Assembly (NCBI RefSeq): GCF_025989145.1
Contig: NZ_JAPDNQ010000001.1
Span: 682,001 to 746,000, forward strand
Reading direction: 5' to 3'
Origin: Microbacterium sp. SSM24
Lineage (GTDB): Bacteria; Actinomycetota; Actinomycetes; Actinomycetales; Microbacteriaceae
DNA length: 64,000 bases
Shown here: piece after piece, positions 1 to 9,187 of the stretch
Numbering within the stretch: position 1 is the stretch's first letter
How the letters are laid out: each line of letters starts with the position of its first letter
Notes under the pieces: generated by a model
The model's database searches: none
What the model was told of the DNA's origin: nothing
The model's input: only the letters and a program-made list of their open reading frames with translations
Position numbers and translations under genes: made by a program

Positions 1-772
1 TCGTCTTCTGCGTCGGGCGCAGACCCACGATCTCGACCTCGGAGTTGATGCCGAGGGTGCCGCGCTCGGCGCGACCCGTGACGACCGTGCCACGACCAGT
101 GATGGTGAAGACGTCCTCGATGGGCATGAGGAACGGCTTGTCCTTGTCACGCACCGGGTCGGGGATCGAAGCGTCGACGGCCTCCATGAGCTCGACGATC
201 TTCTCGGTCCACTCGGAGTCGCCCTCGAGAGCCTTGAGGCCCGAGACGCGGACGACCGGAGCGTTGTCACCGTCGAAGTCCTGCGACGACAGCAGCTCGC
301 GGACCTCGAGCTCGACGAGCTCAAGGATCTCCTCGTCGTCGACCATGTCGCTCTTGTTCAGCGCGACGAGCAGGTAGGGCACGCCGACCTGCTTGGCGAG
401 CAGGACGTGCTCGCGGGTCTGAGCCATCGGGCCGTCGGTGGCGGCGACCACGAGGATCGCGCCGTCCATCTGAGCCGCACCGGTGATCATGTTCTTGATG
501 TAGTCGGCGTGACCGGGGGCGTCGACGTGAGCGTAGTGACGCTTGGGCGTCTCGTACTCGACGTGCGAGATGTTGATCGTGATGCCGCGCTGGCGCTCCT
601 CGGGAGCGGAGTCGATCGACGCGAAGTCGCGCTGCACGTTGGTGGCCGACGGGTACTTGTCGGCGAGCACCTTCGAGATCGCTGCGGTGAGCGTGGTCTT
701 GCCGTGGTCGACGTGACCGATCGTTCCGATGTTCACGTGCGGCTTGGTGCGCTCGAACTTGGCCTTAGCCAC
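1..772 (-). CDS. tuf: Elongation factor Tu (partial, C-terminus off the window)
   Basis: GTP-dependent carrier of aminoacyl-tRNA to the ribosomal A site. About 257 N-terminal residues are present. The GTPase motifs [17 protein letters not shown] and NKSDM are all readable, as is the start of domain 2. The start is GTG at 772 ([16 protein letters not shown] follows), preceded by a strong GAGGAGG ribosome binding site seven bases upstream. It is the last gene of the str operon, 152 bases after fusA. A GC-rich hairpin in that gap may partly uncouple it from fusA. The missing C-terminal third lies beyond position 1. Identification is certain. Confidence 0.98.
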   Translation of the reverse strand, partial: MAKAKFERTKPHVNIGTIGHVDHGKTTLTAAISKVLADKYPSATNVQRDFASIDSAPEERQRGITINISHVEYETPKRHYAHVDAPGHADYIKNMITGAAQMDGAILVVAATDGPMAQTREHVLLAKQVGVPYLLVALNKSDMVDDEEILELVELEVRELLSSQDFDGDNAPVVRVSGLKALEGDSEWTEKIVELMEAVDASIPDPVRDKDKPFLMPIEDVFTITGRGTVVTGRAERGTLGINSEVEIVGLRPTQKT

Positions 773-888
773 TGGGTCCTCCTCAGGACGTTCGTGTAGA
801 AGCGCCGGGCGCTGGTTTGCGACCGAGTCTCTACGGGGATATCTCCAGCTTAGTGGAGACGGTTCTGGTGATTCTGTGTGAAGTTGTG

Positions 889-918
889 CCGGGGCCCCGC
901 GTCACCGAGGGGCCCCGG
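889..918 (-). terminator. GC hairpin between fusA and tuf
   Basis: Ten-base perfect arms (889-898 CCGGGGCCCC, 909-918 GGGGCCCCGG) enclose a 10-base loop just after the fusA stop. There is no T-run on the minus strand, so it is more likely a partial terminator, processing or stability element than a full stop. It could set the tuf:fusA ratio. No convincing separate tuf promoter was found in the rest of the gap. Confidence 0.5.
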
Positions 919-924
919 AAAGGG

Positions 925-3039
925 CTACTCGCCCTTGGTCTTCTGGACGATCTCGTCCATGACGTTGCGCGGGACCTCGGCGTAGCTGTCGAACTCCATG
1001 GAGTAGACGGCGCGGCCGGAGGTCTTGGAGCGCAGGTCGCCGATGTAGCCGAACATCTCGGACAGCGGAACGTTCGCACGAACCACCTTGACGCCGGCGG
1101 CGTCCTCCATCGACTGGATCTGGCCACGACGCGAGTTCAGGTCGCCGATGACGTCACCCATGTACTCCTCGGGCGTACGCACCTCGACGGCCATGATCGG
1201 CTCGAGGATGACCGGGTTCGCGCGGCGGATGGCCTCCTTGAAGCCCATCGAACCGGCGATCTTGAACGCCATCTCGGACGAGTCGACGTCGTGCGAAGCG
1301 CCGTCGAGCAGGATCGCCTTGACGCCCACCATGGGGTAGCCGGCGAGCACGCCGACGTTCATGGCGTCCTGGAAGCCCTGGTCGGTGGGGCCGATGTACT
1401 CGCGCGGGATGCGGCCACCGGTGACCTTGTTCTCGAACTCGTACGTCTTGTCGGCCGTGACCTCGAGAGGCTCGATCGTGAACTGGATCTTGGCGAACTG
1501 ACCCGAGCCACCGGTCTGCTTCTTGTGCGTGTAGTCGTGCTTCTCGACCGACTTGCGGATCGTCTCGCGGTAGGCCACCTGGGGCTTTCCGACGTTCGCC
1601 TCGACCTTGAACTCGCGCTTCATGCGGTCGACCAGGATGTCGAGGTGCAGCTCGCCCATGCCCTTGATGACGGTCTGACCGGTCTCGGAGTTCTGCTCGA
1701 CGCGGAACGTCGGGTCCTCCTCGGCGAGCTTCTGGATCGCGAGACCCAGCTTCTCCTGGTCGGCCTTCGTCTTGGGCTCGATCGCGACCTCGATGACCGG
1801 CTCCGGGAACGTCATCGACTCGAGGACGACCTGGTTCGCGCTGTCGGACAGCGTGTCACCGGTGGTGGTGTCCTTGAGGCCGATGACGGCGTAGATGTGA
1901 CCGGCGGTGACCGAGTCGACCGGCATCTCCTTGTTGGCGTGCATCTGGAAGATCTTCCCGATGCGCTCCTTCTTGCCCTTGGTCGCGTTGACGACCTGGG
2001 CGCCGGAGTCGAGGTGACCCGAGTAGACGCGGATGTAGGTGAGGCGGCCGAAGAACGGGTGCGTCACGATCTTGAACGCGAGCGCCGCGAACGGCTCCTC
2101 GCGGTCGGCGTGGCGCTCGATGATGATCTCTTCGTTCTTCGGGTCCTTCGCCTCGATGGCGGGGACGTCGAGGGGCGAAGGCAGGTAGTCCACGACCGCG
2201 TCGAGCATCGGCTGCACGCCGCGGTTCTTGAACGCCGAACCGCAGAGCACCGGGTAGAGCTCCGAGTTGATCGTGAGCTTGCGGATCGCACCCTTGATCT
2301 CGGCGACCGTGAGGGGCTCACCGCCGAAGTGCTTCTCGAGGAGCTCCTCGTCGGACTCGGCGACCGTCTCGAGGAGGATCTCGCGGTACTCCGCGGCCTT
2401 CTCGGCGAGGTCGGCCGGGATCTCCTGGATCTCGTACTTGGCGCCCATGGTCACGTCGCCCTTGGCGTCGCCGGGCCAGACCAGTGCGCGCATCTCGACG
2501 AGGTCGACGACGCCCACGAAGTCGTTCTCGGCGCCGATGGGCAACTGGATCACGAGCGGCTTCGCCTTGAGGCGGTTCACGATGGTGTCGACGGTGAAGT
2601 AGAAGTCGGCGCCCAGCTTGTCCATCTTGTTGACGAAGCAGATGCGGGGGACGTCGTACTTGTCGGCCTGACGCCACACGGTCTCGGACTGGGGCTCGAC
2701 GCCCTCCTTGCCGTCGAAGACGGCGACTGCGCCGTCGAGGACGCGGAGCGAGCGCTCCACCTCGACGGTGAAGTCCACGTGACCGGGGGTGTCGATGATG
2801 TTGATCTGGTTCTTGTCCCAGAAGCACGTCACGGCGGCGGACGTGATCGTGATGCCACGCTCCTGCTCCTGCTCCATCCAGTCGGTGGTCGCAGCGCCGT
2901 CGTGCGTCTCACCGATCTTGTGGTTGACGCCCGTGTAGAACAGGATGCGCTCGGTCGTCGTCGTCTTGCCGGCATCGATGTGCGCCATGATGCCGATGTT
3001 GCGGACCTTGTTGAGGTCGGTGAGCACTTCTTGTGCCAC
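925..3039 (-). CDS. fusA: Elongation factor G
   Basis: Ribosomal translocase GTPase, 704 residues, the usual length for bacterial EF-G. The P-loop AHIDAGKTT lies near residues 19-27, followed by the DTPGHVDF and NKMDKL GTPase motifs. Domains II-V run on without interruption to the C-terminus ([11 protein letters not shown]). The start is GTG at 3039. It sits between rpsG and tuf in the str operon, on the same strand. Nothing in the sequence suggests a second, specialised or resistance-type EF-G. Confidence 0.98.
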   Translation of the reverse strand: MAQEVLTDLNKVRNIGIMAHIDAGKTTTTERILFYTGVNHKIGETHDGAATTDWMEQEQERGITITSAAVTCFWDKNQINIIDTPGHVDFTVEVERSLRVLDGAVAVFDGKEGVEPQSETVWRQADKYDVPRICFVNKMDKLGADFYFTVDTIVNRLKAKPLVIQLPIGAENDFVGVVDLVEMRALVWPGDAKGDVTMGAKYEIQEIPADLAEKAAEYREILLETVAESDEELLEKHFGGEPLTVAEIKGAIRKLTINSELYPVLCGSAFKNRGVQPMLDAVVDYLPSPLDVPAIEAKDPKNEEIIIERHADREEPFAALAFKIVTHPFFGRLTYIRVYSGHLDSGAQVVNATKGKKERIGKIFQMHANKEMPVDSVTAGHIYAVIGLKDTTTGDTLSDSANQVVLESMTFPEPVIEVAIEPKTKADQEKLGLAIQKLAEEDPTFRVEQNSETGQTVIKGMGELHLDILVDRMKREFKVEANVGKPQVAYRETIRKSVEKHDYTHKKQTGGSGQFAKIQFTIEPLEVTADKTYEFENKVTGGRIPREYIGPTDQGFQDAMNVGVLAGYPMVGVKAILLDGASHDVDSSEMAFKIAGSMGFKEAIRRANPVILEPIMAVEVRTPEEYMGDVIGDLNSRRGQIQSMEDAAGVKVVRANVPLSEMFGYIGDLRSKTSGRAVYSMEFDSYAEVPRNVMDEIVQKTKGE

Positions 3040-3080
3040 GGGGTGTCTTCCTTACGTGTGGTTCGGGATGTCGCGGTGGC

Positions 3081-3109
3081 GCCGGCCGGAGGGTTCGCCT
3101 CCGGCCGGC
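3081..3109 (-). other. Intercistronic hairpin between rpsG and fusA
   Basis: Twelve-base perfect arms (3081-3092 and 3098-3109, core GCCGGCCGGAGG) enclose the 5-base loop GTTCG. They sit in the 83-base gap after the rpsG stop. There is no T-run. It is likely an RNA stability, processing or attenuation element of the str operon mRNA. Confidence 0.5.
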
Positions 3110-3122
3110 CGCCGGTGCGCTG

Positions 3123-3593
3123 TTACCAGCGGTAGTGAGCGAAGGCGCGGTTCGACTCGGCCATCTTGTGGGTGTCTTCGCGGCGCTTGACCGCGGCACC
3201 CAGGCCGTTCGAGGCATCCAGGATCTCGTTCTGGAGGCGCTCGGTCATCGTCTTCTCACGACGGCCCTTGGCGTAGCTGACGAGCCAGCGGAGGGCGAGC
3301 GTGTTGGCGCGGTGAGGCTTGACCTCGACCGGCACCTGGTAGGTCGAGCCACCGACGCGGCGGCTCTTGACCTCGAGAGTCGGGCGGACGTTGTCGAGCG
3401 CCTTCTTCAGCGTGGCGACGGCGTCCTGACCGTTCTTCGCCTCCACGCCCTTGAGGGCGGTGTAGACGATCGACTCGGCGAGCGACTTCTTGCCGTCGAC
3501 GAGGATCTTGTTGACGAGCTGGCTGACGATCGGAGCGCCGTAGACCGGGTCGTTGACGACGGGGCGCTTCGGAGCGGGTCCCTTGCGAGGCAT
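3123..3593 (-). CDS. rpsG: 30S ribosomal protein S7
   Basis: Primary 16S rRNA-binding protein of the small-subunit head, 156 residues, the normal length. It begins [11 protein letters not shown] and has the conserved internal block [17 protein letters not shown]. It lies five bases after the rpsL stop and is surely co-transcribed with it. In other bacteria S7 is the translational repressor of the str operon, and the hairpin between rpsG and fusA is where such control could act (inference). Confidence 0.98.
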   Translation of the reverse strand: MPRKGPAPKRPVVNDPVYGAPIVSQLVNKILVDGKKSLAESIVYTALKGVEAKNGQDAVATLKKALDNVRPTLEVKSRRVGGSTYQVPVEVKPHRANTLALRWLVSYAKGRREKTMTERLQNEILDASNGLGAAVKRREDTHKMAESNRAFAHYRW

Positions 3594-3598
3594 CTAAC

Positions 3599-3967
3599 TC
3601 AACCCTTCTTCGCGCCGTAGCGGCTGCGAGCCTGCTTACGGTTCTTGACGGCCTGCGTGTCGAGCGCGCCGCGGACGATCTTGTAGCGGACACCGGGGAG
3701 GTCCTTCACACGACCACCGCGGACGAGCACGAGCGAGTGCTCCTGCAGGTTGTGGCCCTCGCCGGGGATGTAGGCGGTGACCTCGGTGCCGTTGCGGAGC
3801 TTGACACGGGCGACCTTGCGCATCGCCGAGTTGGGCTTCTTGGGCGTGGTGGTGTACACGCGGGTGCAGACACCCGCCTGCTGAGGGTTCGCCTTGAGCG
3901 CCGGCGCCTTGGTCTTCGAGACCTTGGGCGAGCGACCCTTGCGAACCAACTGCTGAATGGTTGGCAC
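3599..3967 (-). CDS. rpsL: 30S ribosomal protein S12
   Basis: Decoding-centre ribosomal protein of 122 residues. The frame stays open upstream, but family length, the conserved N-terminus [11 protein letters not shown] and the AGGAGAG site seven bases upstream fix the start at GTG 3967. The streptomycin-relevant segments are wild type: [15 protein letters not shown] contains the sensitive lysine and [15 protein letters not shown] the second. It is the first gene of the str operon, about 240 bases downstream of the predicted transcription start. Confidence 0.97.
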   Translation of the reverse strand: MPTIQQLVRKGRSPKVSKTKAPALKANPQQAGVCTRVYTTTPKKPNSAMRKVARVKLRNGTEVTAYIPGEGHNLQEHSLVLVRGGRVKDLPGVRYKIVRGALDTQAVKNRKQARSRYGAKKG

Positions 3968-4213
3968 GTTCTCTCCTATGTAGTGCTGCACGGTGACAGC
4001 GTTCGTGTCTCCCCCGCAGCATCCGGATCTTGCGATTCGTGACGCAGCGGGCTCACATTCATCCACCGGCGCGGCATGATGATGCCGAGCGTTCGTTGGT
4101 GGATATGCCGTGGGGGTGGCCTGTTCGCAGGCCCTTTCCCTGAGATGCGGCGCTTCACGACCGTCCGCGTGCCGGGGCACAGCGGATGGCGCGCGTGGGC
4201 GCACACCCGAACA

Positions 4214-4243
4214 ATGATACGCGGGATGCCGGGGGCCGGTCAA
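4214..4243 (-). promoter_or_regulatory. Promoter of the str operon
   Basis: On the minus strand a TTGACC -35 box (4243-4238) and a TATCAT -10 box (4219-4214) are separated by 18 bases. This matches the housekeeping sigma consensus well in otherwise very GC-rich DNA. Transcription would start near 4207, giving rpsL a leader of about 240 bases that carries no recognisable gene. Confidence 0.75.
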
Positions 4244-4267
4244 ACGCGCACGGAATCGACGACGAAA

Positions 4268-4300
4268 GCGGATGCCGCGGCTCGGGGCCGCGGCATCCGC
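4268..4300 (-). terminator. Terminator of the secretion-like operon
   Basis: Thirteen-base perfect arms (4268-4280, 4288-4300; GCGGATGCCGCGG) with a 7-base loop, 15 bases after the stop of the WXG100-like gene. It is followed on the minus strand by TTTCG, so the T-run is short. It separates the T7SS-like operon from the str promoter. Confidence 0.75.
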
Positions 4301-4315
4301 TCTGTCGTCTGAAGG

Positions 4316-4603
4316 TCAGTTGCCGGCGAGTGCCTGGTCGGTGTCCTTGATCGCCTGCTGCATCTTGCGCAGCGATTCGCCCATGTCGGAGATGCCCTCG
4401 ATGGCCTTCTCCAGACCGGTGGTCAGCTCGGTGTAGCCCTCACCGAACTTGCCCGACGCGTGCTGCGTCTTGAAGTCGTCGCCGAGCAGGCGATCCACGT
4501 CGCTCTTGAGACGGCGCAGGATGTCGCCGATCTCCTCGCGGCCGTTCTCGAGCTTGCCCGACATCGCTTCCATCTCACCGTATGAAGCCTTGAAATCCGC
4601 CAT
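4316..4603 (-). CDS. WXG100/ESAT-6-like small secreted protein
   Basis: A 95-residue protein with the size and helix-turn-helix pattern of WXG100 substrates of type VII secretion. Helix 1 covers about residues 5-40, the turn contains LLGDDF, and helix 2 covers about 55-92 with heptad spacing. The usual Trp-X-Gly of the turn is replaced by Leu-Gly-Asp. The start MADFKASYGEM follows a GAAGGAG site; an upstream in-frame ATG lacks one. It is the last gene of the ten-gene operon, 99 bases after the EccC-type ATPase, which is the family's usual partner. It is likely the exported substrate or a chaperone-like partner. The function itself is inferred from context. Confidence 0.8.
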   Translation of the reverse strand: MADFKASYGEMEAMSGKLENGREEIGDILRRLKSDVDRLLGDDFKTQHASGKFGEGYTELTTGLEKAIEGISDMGESLRKMQQAIKDTDQALAGN

Positions 4604-4675
4604 CGTCCATCTCCTTCTCGGAATACCGGAGCACCCCGGCTGCCTCCACGGTAAGCGCAACCCCGTTCCCGTGCA

Positions 4676-4695
4676 CATGGGGAGGATTCCCCATG
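4676..4695 (-). other. Hairpin between eccC-like gene and WXG100 gene
   Basis: A perfect 8-base stem CATGGGGA/TCCCCATG with a GGAT loop starts seven bases after the ATPase stop. It lies in the only sizeable gap of the operon's distal half. It could protect the 3' end of a processed mRNA and so raise expression of the small substrate relative to the 1494-residue ATPase (inference). Confidence 0.5.
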
Positions 4696-4702
4696 CGCAC
4701 GA

Positions 4703-7700
4703 TCACCCGGCGTCGTCGACCAGCGGGAGCTGGACGGTGATGAGCTGCCCGTTCTCGACGAAGATGCCACGACCGGCGGGATACTCGTGGCGCTGCACCT
4801 TCGGGAACGGAACCTTGAAGAGCGAGTCGCCGTCATAGGTCTCGGGGCGCAGCGCGATGCCGTGACGGCCGGCCTTGAGCTCGCCGACCAGGCCGTAGCC
4901 GCTGCTCAGCTGGGAGACATCGCCGTCGGCCACCAGGAAGTGATCGCTGCGGTTGATCGCCTGGAAGAGCTCCTTGAGCGGCCGCTCGGCATCGGTGTCC
5001 CCGAACTCGGCGAGGTTCTCCACGACGATCGCGATGCGGCGCGTGATGGACTCGTCCGCCACGATCTCCTTCAGCTCCTTCGCCAGTGCGCGGACCTCCT
5101 CGATCGTCGACTCCGCACGTCGCCACGAGCGGAATCCGCGCAGGGCGGCGCGGCGGCCGCCGATGTGGAACAGCTCCACCTCCGGGTCGAAGCGCTCGAG
5201 CGACGCCACGATGCCGCGCAGGGCGGTCGTCTTGCCCGATTGGGGCGGCCCCGCGACGACGAAGGTGCCGACCGGCTCGAAGCCCGCGGGCCCGAGCGTG
5301 TCGTCGCCGATGCCGAGCGTCGGGAGCTCCCCGACGCGGGCGGGCAGCTCGGCGATGCCCAGCTCGGTCGGGAGCGATCCGATGTTCTTCGCCTCGACGG
5401 CGCCGGCCTCGCGCAGGGTCGCGGCGAACGCCGCAGTCGCGGCGTTCTGCTCGGCGACGTTCGTCGTGCCGCCGATCACCGCGACCTGGGTCTCCAGCCC
5501 GTCGACGATCGCGCGCCCCGGCACGCTCCGCTCGTTGAGCACGTCCTTCGCGACGCCGAGGATCGAATAGGCGCCCTCGTCCGACATCCGCAGCACGATG
5601 CGCTTGGTGACGTTCGCGCTCACCGCCGTCGGCACGGCGCCGTAGCGGTCGGCCGTGGCCACGACGTGCACGCCGAGGGGACGTCCCTCGCCGAGGAGGC
5701 GCATGAAGATGCCGTAGAACGCGGCCCGTGTCGAGGAGGTCTCCCAGTCCTGCTTGAAGACGCCGAAGCCGTCGAGGAGCACGATGATGCGCGGCTCGGC
5801 GTCGTCTCCGGTCAGCTCCCGGTACTCGGTGATCGTCGACGCGTTCGCGTCGGAGTAGCGCTTCGCACGGTCGTCGATCACGCCGCGCAGCGTGCGGAAG
5901 AGGCGTTGCACGCGCTCGACGTCGTCGCCCGAGACGACCGATCCGACGTGGGGCATGTTCTCGAGCGAGCGCAGGGCGCCGGTGCCGAAGTCGATGCCGT
6001 ACACGGCGACGCGGCCGAGATCGGGCCGGGCGCCCGCGGCGATGCCGATCGTGCGCAGCGCCGCGCTCTTGCCCGCGCCGCTCGTGCCGTACACCAGCAT
6101 GTGCCCGTCGGTGTCGGGGTGGAAGAACACCGCCTCCTGCAACTGGCGCTGAGGGATGTCGGCCAGGCCGATCGGGATGCGCTGGTCGCCCTCGAGCGGC
6201 AGGTCTCGCAGATCGATCGTCGTCGCGAGGTCGTCGAGCCACGGACGACGCGGAGCCGGGATCCCGGCGTCCGTGGCCGCGCGCCCGAGGTTGGCGACGA
6301 GTCGCTTCTGGTCGTTGGGACCGAGGTCCTCGTCGTGCGCCTCGGAGTCGTTGTCACCCTCCGCCTCCCACAGGGTGACCGAGCCGAACCGCAGTTCGGC
6401 GACGCGCACCTGGGCGCGGTCGGGCTCCTCCGCGGTCCAGCCGCCGGCGTAGCCGGACTGGAACGGGACCAGTCGCCCGGGCCCGGTCTTCGCGATGCCG
6501 CGCCCCGGCAGCGACGGGTCGAAGGTCGATGCCACGACGTCGCCGACGACGTCGTTGGAGTCCGCGGCATCCGCCATGCGCAGCGCCACGCGGAGGTTCG
6601 TGTTCGCGCGCAGATTGTCCTTGATGACGCCGGCGGGGCGCTGCGTCGCCATGATGAGGTGGATGCCGAGCGACCGGCCGCGCTGGGCGATGTCGACCAC
6701 CCCGTCCACGAACTCGGGCACCTCGGTCGCGAGTGCGGCGAACTCGTCGATCACGAGCACGAGCGCCGGCGGGGTCTCGGGGTCCTGACGCTTCTCGAGC
6801 TCGAGGAGATCCTTGGCCTTCTTGCGGTTGAACAGATGCTCGCGGTGGTGCAGCTCGGCGCGCAGACTGGTCAGCGCCCGGCGCACGAGGTGGGGACTCA
6901 GGTCGGTCACCAGACCCACCGTGTGCGGAAGCTCGACGCAGTCCGCGAACGCCGATCCGCCCTTGTAGTCGACGAAGAGGAACGTGACGCGGTCGGGGCT
7001 GTACTCGGCCGCCATCCCCAGGACCCAGGCCTGGAGGAACTCCGACTTGCCCGATCCGGTGGTGCCGCCGACGAGGGCGTGGGGTCCCTGCGTGCGCAGA
7101 TCGAGCGACATCGCGTCGGGGCTGCCCTGTCCGACGTAGGCCTTGAGGGTGCCCGCGCGCTTGAGCCGCGGGCGGGGACCGCGCGATCGGTCGATGATCG
7201 AGTTGTTCTGCCGCCAGCGCTCGATCGCGGCCTGCGGCTCTGCGGCCATGTCGGTGCCGATGAGGCGGAGGAGCGACACACTGGCGGGGAGATCGGACGA
7301 GTCCGCGGCGACCGAACTCGAGTCGACGACGGGCGCCAGTCGCTTGGCGAAGATCTCCGCGTATTCGCGCGAGACGCCCTCGATCGCCACGCTCTGCGCG
7401 CGATCGCCGGCGCGCACCCAGCCGACCATGGCGTCGTCGAGGCCGCCGGTGACGTCGATGAACGTGCGGCACGACGCCGGGAGTGACTCGACGGTCGGAG
7501 CGACGAACACCGTGTAGACACCGGCATCCGGTCCTCGCTCGATCACCTGCGTGAGGCGGGGACGGTCCACCGGCGCGTCGTGGGTCACGAACAGCACCAG
7601 CGAGACGTCGTCCGCCTGCGAGTCGCTGCCCCGCTGCTGCCCGACGTGCTTGCCGAGCGACATCGAGACCTCCTGCTCCGACAGGGGTCCGCGCCGGGTC

Positions 7701-9187
7701 GCCGAACCCGACAGCCGCTCGAGGATCGCCTCCTCGAGGCCGTTGAGCAGCGCGGTGCCCGCGGACTGGCTGTCGGCGAGCGCCATCTCCGCGAACGGGG
7801 AGCGCGGGCTCGTGGTGTGCGGCAGCCACTTCATCCACTCCATGTCGCCGGTCCATCCCGGATCGACGATGGCGGCGGTGACGACCTCGTTCGGCGCGTG
7901 CAGGCCGAACAGCTGCACGCCGAGTCCGCGGATCACGTCGGCGGCGTACTCGCGCGGGCCGGCGATCCCGATCGCCCCGGCCGAGGGAAGGAGCTCGATG
8001 ACGGGCACGTCATCGATGCGCGAGAAGCGGTCCTGCAGATGCCGCACCTGCTGCGAGTACTGCGCGATGCCGCGCTGGTCGTTCGCCTCCTGCACGCTGT
8101 TGCGGCTCGTCCCCGCGCCGACGCCGAGCCGAAGGCCGAGGAAGTTCCAGTGCTCCGGCCGCCGGGTCCACAGCATGGGTCCGAGCGACATCGCGTTCTC
8201 GTACACGGTGGCTGTCGCGGGCGCTTCGGCGCGTCGACGCTCGCGCTCGACGAGCACCTCGGCGTCGAGCTGATCCTCGAGCTCTTCGAGCTGCGTCTCG
8301 AACGTCTCGATCTCGAGCTGCAGCTTCTTTCCCTGCTGCGTGCGCTGACCGATGAAGTTGCCCAGCATCATCAACGGCGCCATCGCGACGATGAGCAGCG
8401 ACGCGGGGCGCTGCGTCATCACGAACATCGCGAAGCCGAGCAGCACCGGCGCCATGATCATCGGCCACGGGAAGATGCGGGGGTCGGCTTCGTTGGGGAT
8501 GATCGGATGCCGGAACTCCCGACCCGCGTAGCGATCCTCCACACGGGGCGAACGATTGAACATGAGCGCGCCACCGCGCTCGAGCACGAGCGAGTCGTCC
8601 GTCACGACGCGAGGCACGAGCGAGAACGAGACCTCGGTCGCGCCGATCGTGATCTTCTGACCCGGGATGACGCGCACGCGCTGCACGAGCCCGCCGTCGA
8701 CGACGAGGCCGTTGGCCGAGTTGAGGTCGACGAGTTCGATGCCCTGGTCGACCTCCACGCGCGCGTGGCGCTTCGAGACGAGCGGGTCGTCGAGCAGCAC
8801 CTGAGCCGGTGCGACGCGTCCGATCACGGTGCTGCCCGCGGGCAGGGAGACGGTGCGTCCGGCCTCGGGGCCGCTGTGGATGCGCATCACGGCAGCCGTG
8901 ACCGCGCCGTCGCCGCTGGTCGCCGCGGGCACGATCGAGGCGTCGAAGCCCGAGCCGATCGGCGCGTCGGCGATCGACGCGGACGGGTCGAGCTGCACCG
9001 GCCGTCCGGCCGGCGATGCCACGAGGAGCGTCGGAACGGCGCTCGCGTTGACGCCGCCGGCCGCCGCGAGCGCGTCGCCTTCGGCGAGCGCGCGGGCGAC
9101 GTCCTGCACGGTCGCCGTGGAGTCGGCGGTCACCAGCACATCGACCGTCGAGCCGACGCCTCGCCGCAGACCCAGCTTCAGCTTCAC
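4703..9187 (-). CDS. eccC: EccC/EssC-type FtsK/SpoIIIE secretion ATPase with N-terminal FHA domain
   Basis: Motor ATPase of a type VII secretion-like system, 1494 residues. A ubiquitin-like stretch (about 1-60) is followed by an FHA domain (about 100-190) with SKRHARVEV and LNSANG. Two membrane segments lie at 240-280, then three tandem P-loop ATPase modules. Module 1 has Walker A GGTTGSGKS (707-715) and Walker B LVLVIDEFA, so it is complete. Module 2 has GTSGAGKS (1034-1041) but a Walker B ending LLDGF without the catalytic Glu. Module 3 has GPPQSGKT (1313-1320) and VVENL in place of the Asp. Degenerate distal modules are usual in EccC, where substrate binding controls module 1. The FHA domain suggests phospho-threonine control. 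The start overlaps the upstream RDD-FHA gene by four bases (ATGA). Confidence 0.93.
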   Translation of the reverse strand: MKLKLGLRRGVGSTVDVLVTADSTATVQDVARALAEGDALAAAGGVNASAVPTLLVASPAGRPVQLDPSASIADAPIGSGFDASIVPAATSGDGAVTAAVMRIHSGPEAGRTVSLPAGSTVIGRVAPAQVLLDDPLVSKRHARVEVDQGIELVDLNSANGLVVDGGLVQRVRVIPGQKITIGATEVSFSLVPRVVTDDSLVLERGGALMFNRSPRVEDRYAGREFRHPIIPNEADPRIFPWPMIMAPVLLGFAMFVMTQRPASLLIVAMAPLMMLGNFIGQRTQQGKKLQLEIETFETQLEELEDQLDAEVLVERERRRAEAPATATVYENAMSLGPMLWTRRPEHWNFLGLRLGVGAGTSRNSVQEANDQRGIAQYSQQVRHLQDRFSRIDDVPVIELLPSAGAIGIAGPREYAADVIRGLGVQLFGLHAPNEVVTAAIVDPGWTGDMEWMKWLPHTTSPRSPFAEMALADSQSAGTALLNGLEEAILERLSGSATRRGPLSEQEVSMSLGKHVGQQRGSDSQADDVSLVLFVTHDAPVDRPRLTQVIERGPDAGVYTVFVAPTVESLPASCRTFIDVTGGLDDAMVGWVRAGDRAQSVAIEGVSREYAEIFAKRLAPVVDSSSVAADSSDLPASVSLLRLIGTDMAAEPQAAIERWRQNNSIIDRSRGPRPRLKRAGTLKAYVGQGSPDAMSLDLRTQGPHALVGGTTGSGKSEFLQAWVLGMAAEYSPDRVTFLFVDYKGGSAFADCVELPHTVGLVTDLSPHLVRRALTSLRAELHHREHLFNRKKAKDLLELEKRQDPETPPALVLVIDEFAALATEVPEFVDGVVDIAQRGRSLGIHLIMATQRPAGVIKDNLRANTNLRVALRMADAADSNDVVGDVVASTFDPSLPGRGIAKTGPGRLVPFQSGYAGGWTAEEPDRAQVRVAELRFGSVTLWEAEGDNDSEAHDEDLGPNDQKRLVANLGRAATDAGIPAPRRPWLDDLATTIDLRDLPLEGDQRIPIGLADIPQRQLQEAVFFHPDTDGHMLVYGTSGAGKSAALRTIGIAAGARPDLGRVAVYGIDFGTGALRSLENMPHVGSVVSGDDVERVQRLFRTLRGVIDDRAKRYSDANASTITEYRELTGDDAEPRIIVLLDGFGVFKQDWETSSTRAAFYGIFMRLLGEGRPLGVHVVATADRYGAVPTAVSANVTKRIVLRMSDEGAYSILGVAKDVLNERSVPGRAIVDGLETQVAVIGGTTNVAEQNAATAAFAATLREAGAVEAKNIGSLPTELGIAELPARVGELPTLGIGDDTLGPAGFEPVGTFVVAGPPQSGKTTALRGIVASLERFDPEVELFHIGGRRAALRGFRSWRRAESTIEEVRALAKELKEIVADESITRRIAIVVENLAEFGDTDAERPLKELFQAINRSDHFLVADGDVSQLSSGYGLVGELKAGRHGIALRPETYDGDSLFKVPFPKVQRHEYPAGRGIFVENGQLITVQLPLVDDAG

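Noticed and set aside
817..3135. 772-codon plus-strand frame opposite fusA
   Set aside because: A mirror frame of EF-G; no motifs, no ribosome binding site.
3599..4243. 214-codon version of rpsL
   Set aside because: It would extend over the promoter at 4214-4243; S12 length and ribosome binding site place the start at 3967.
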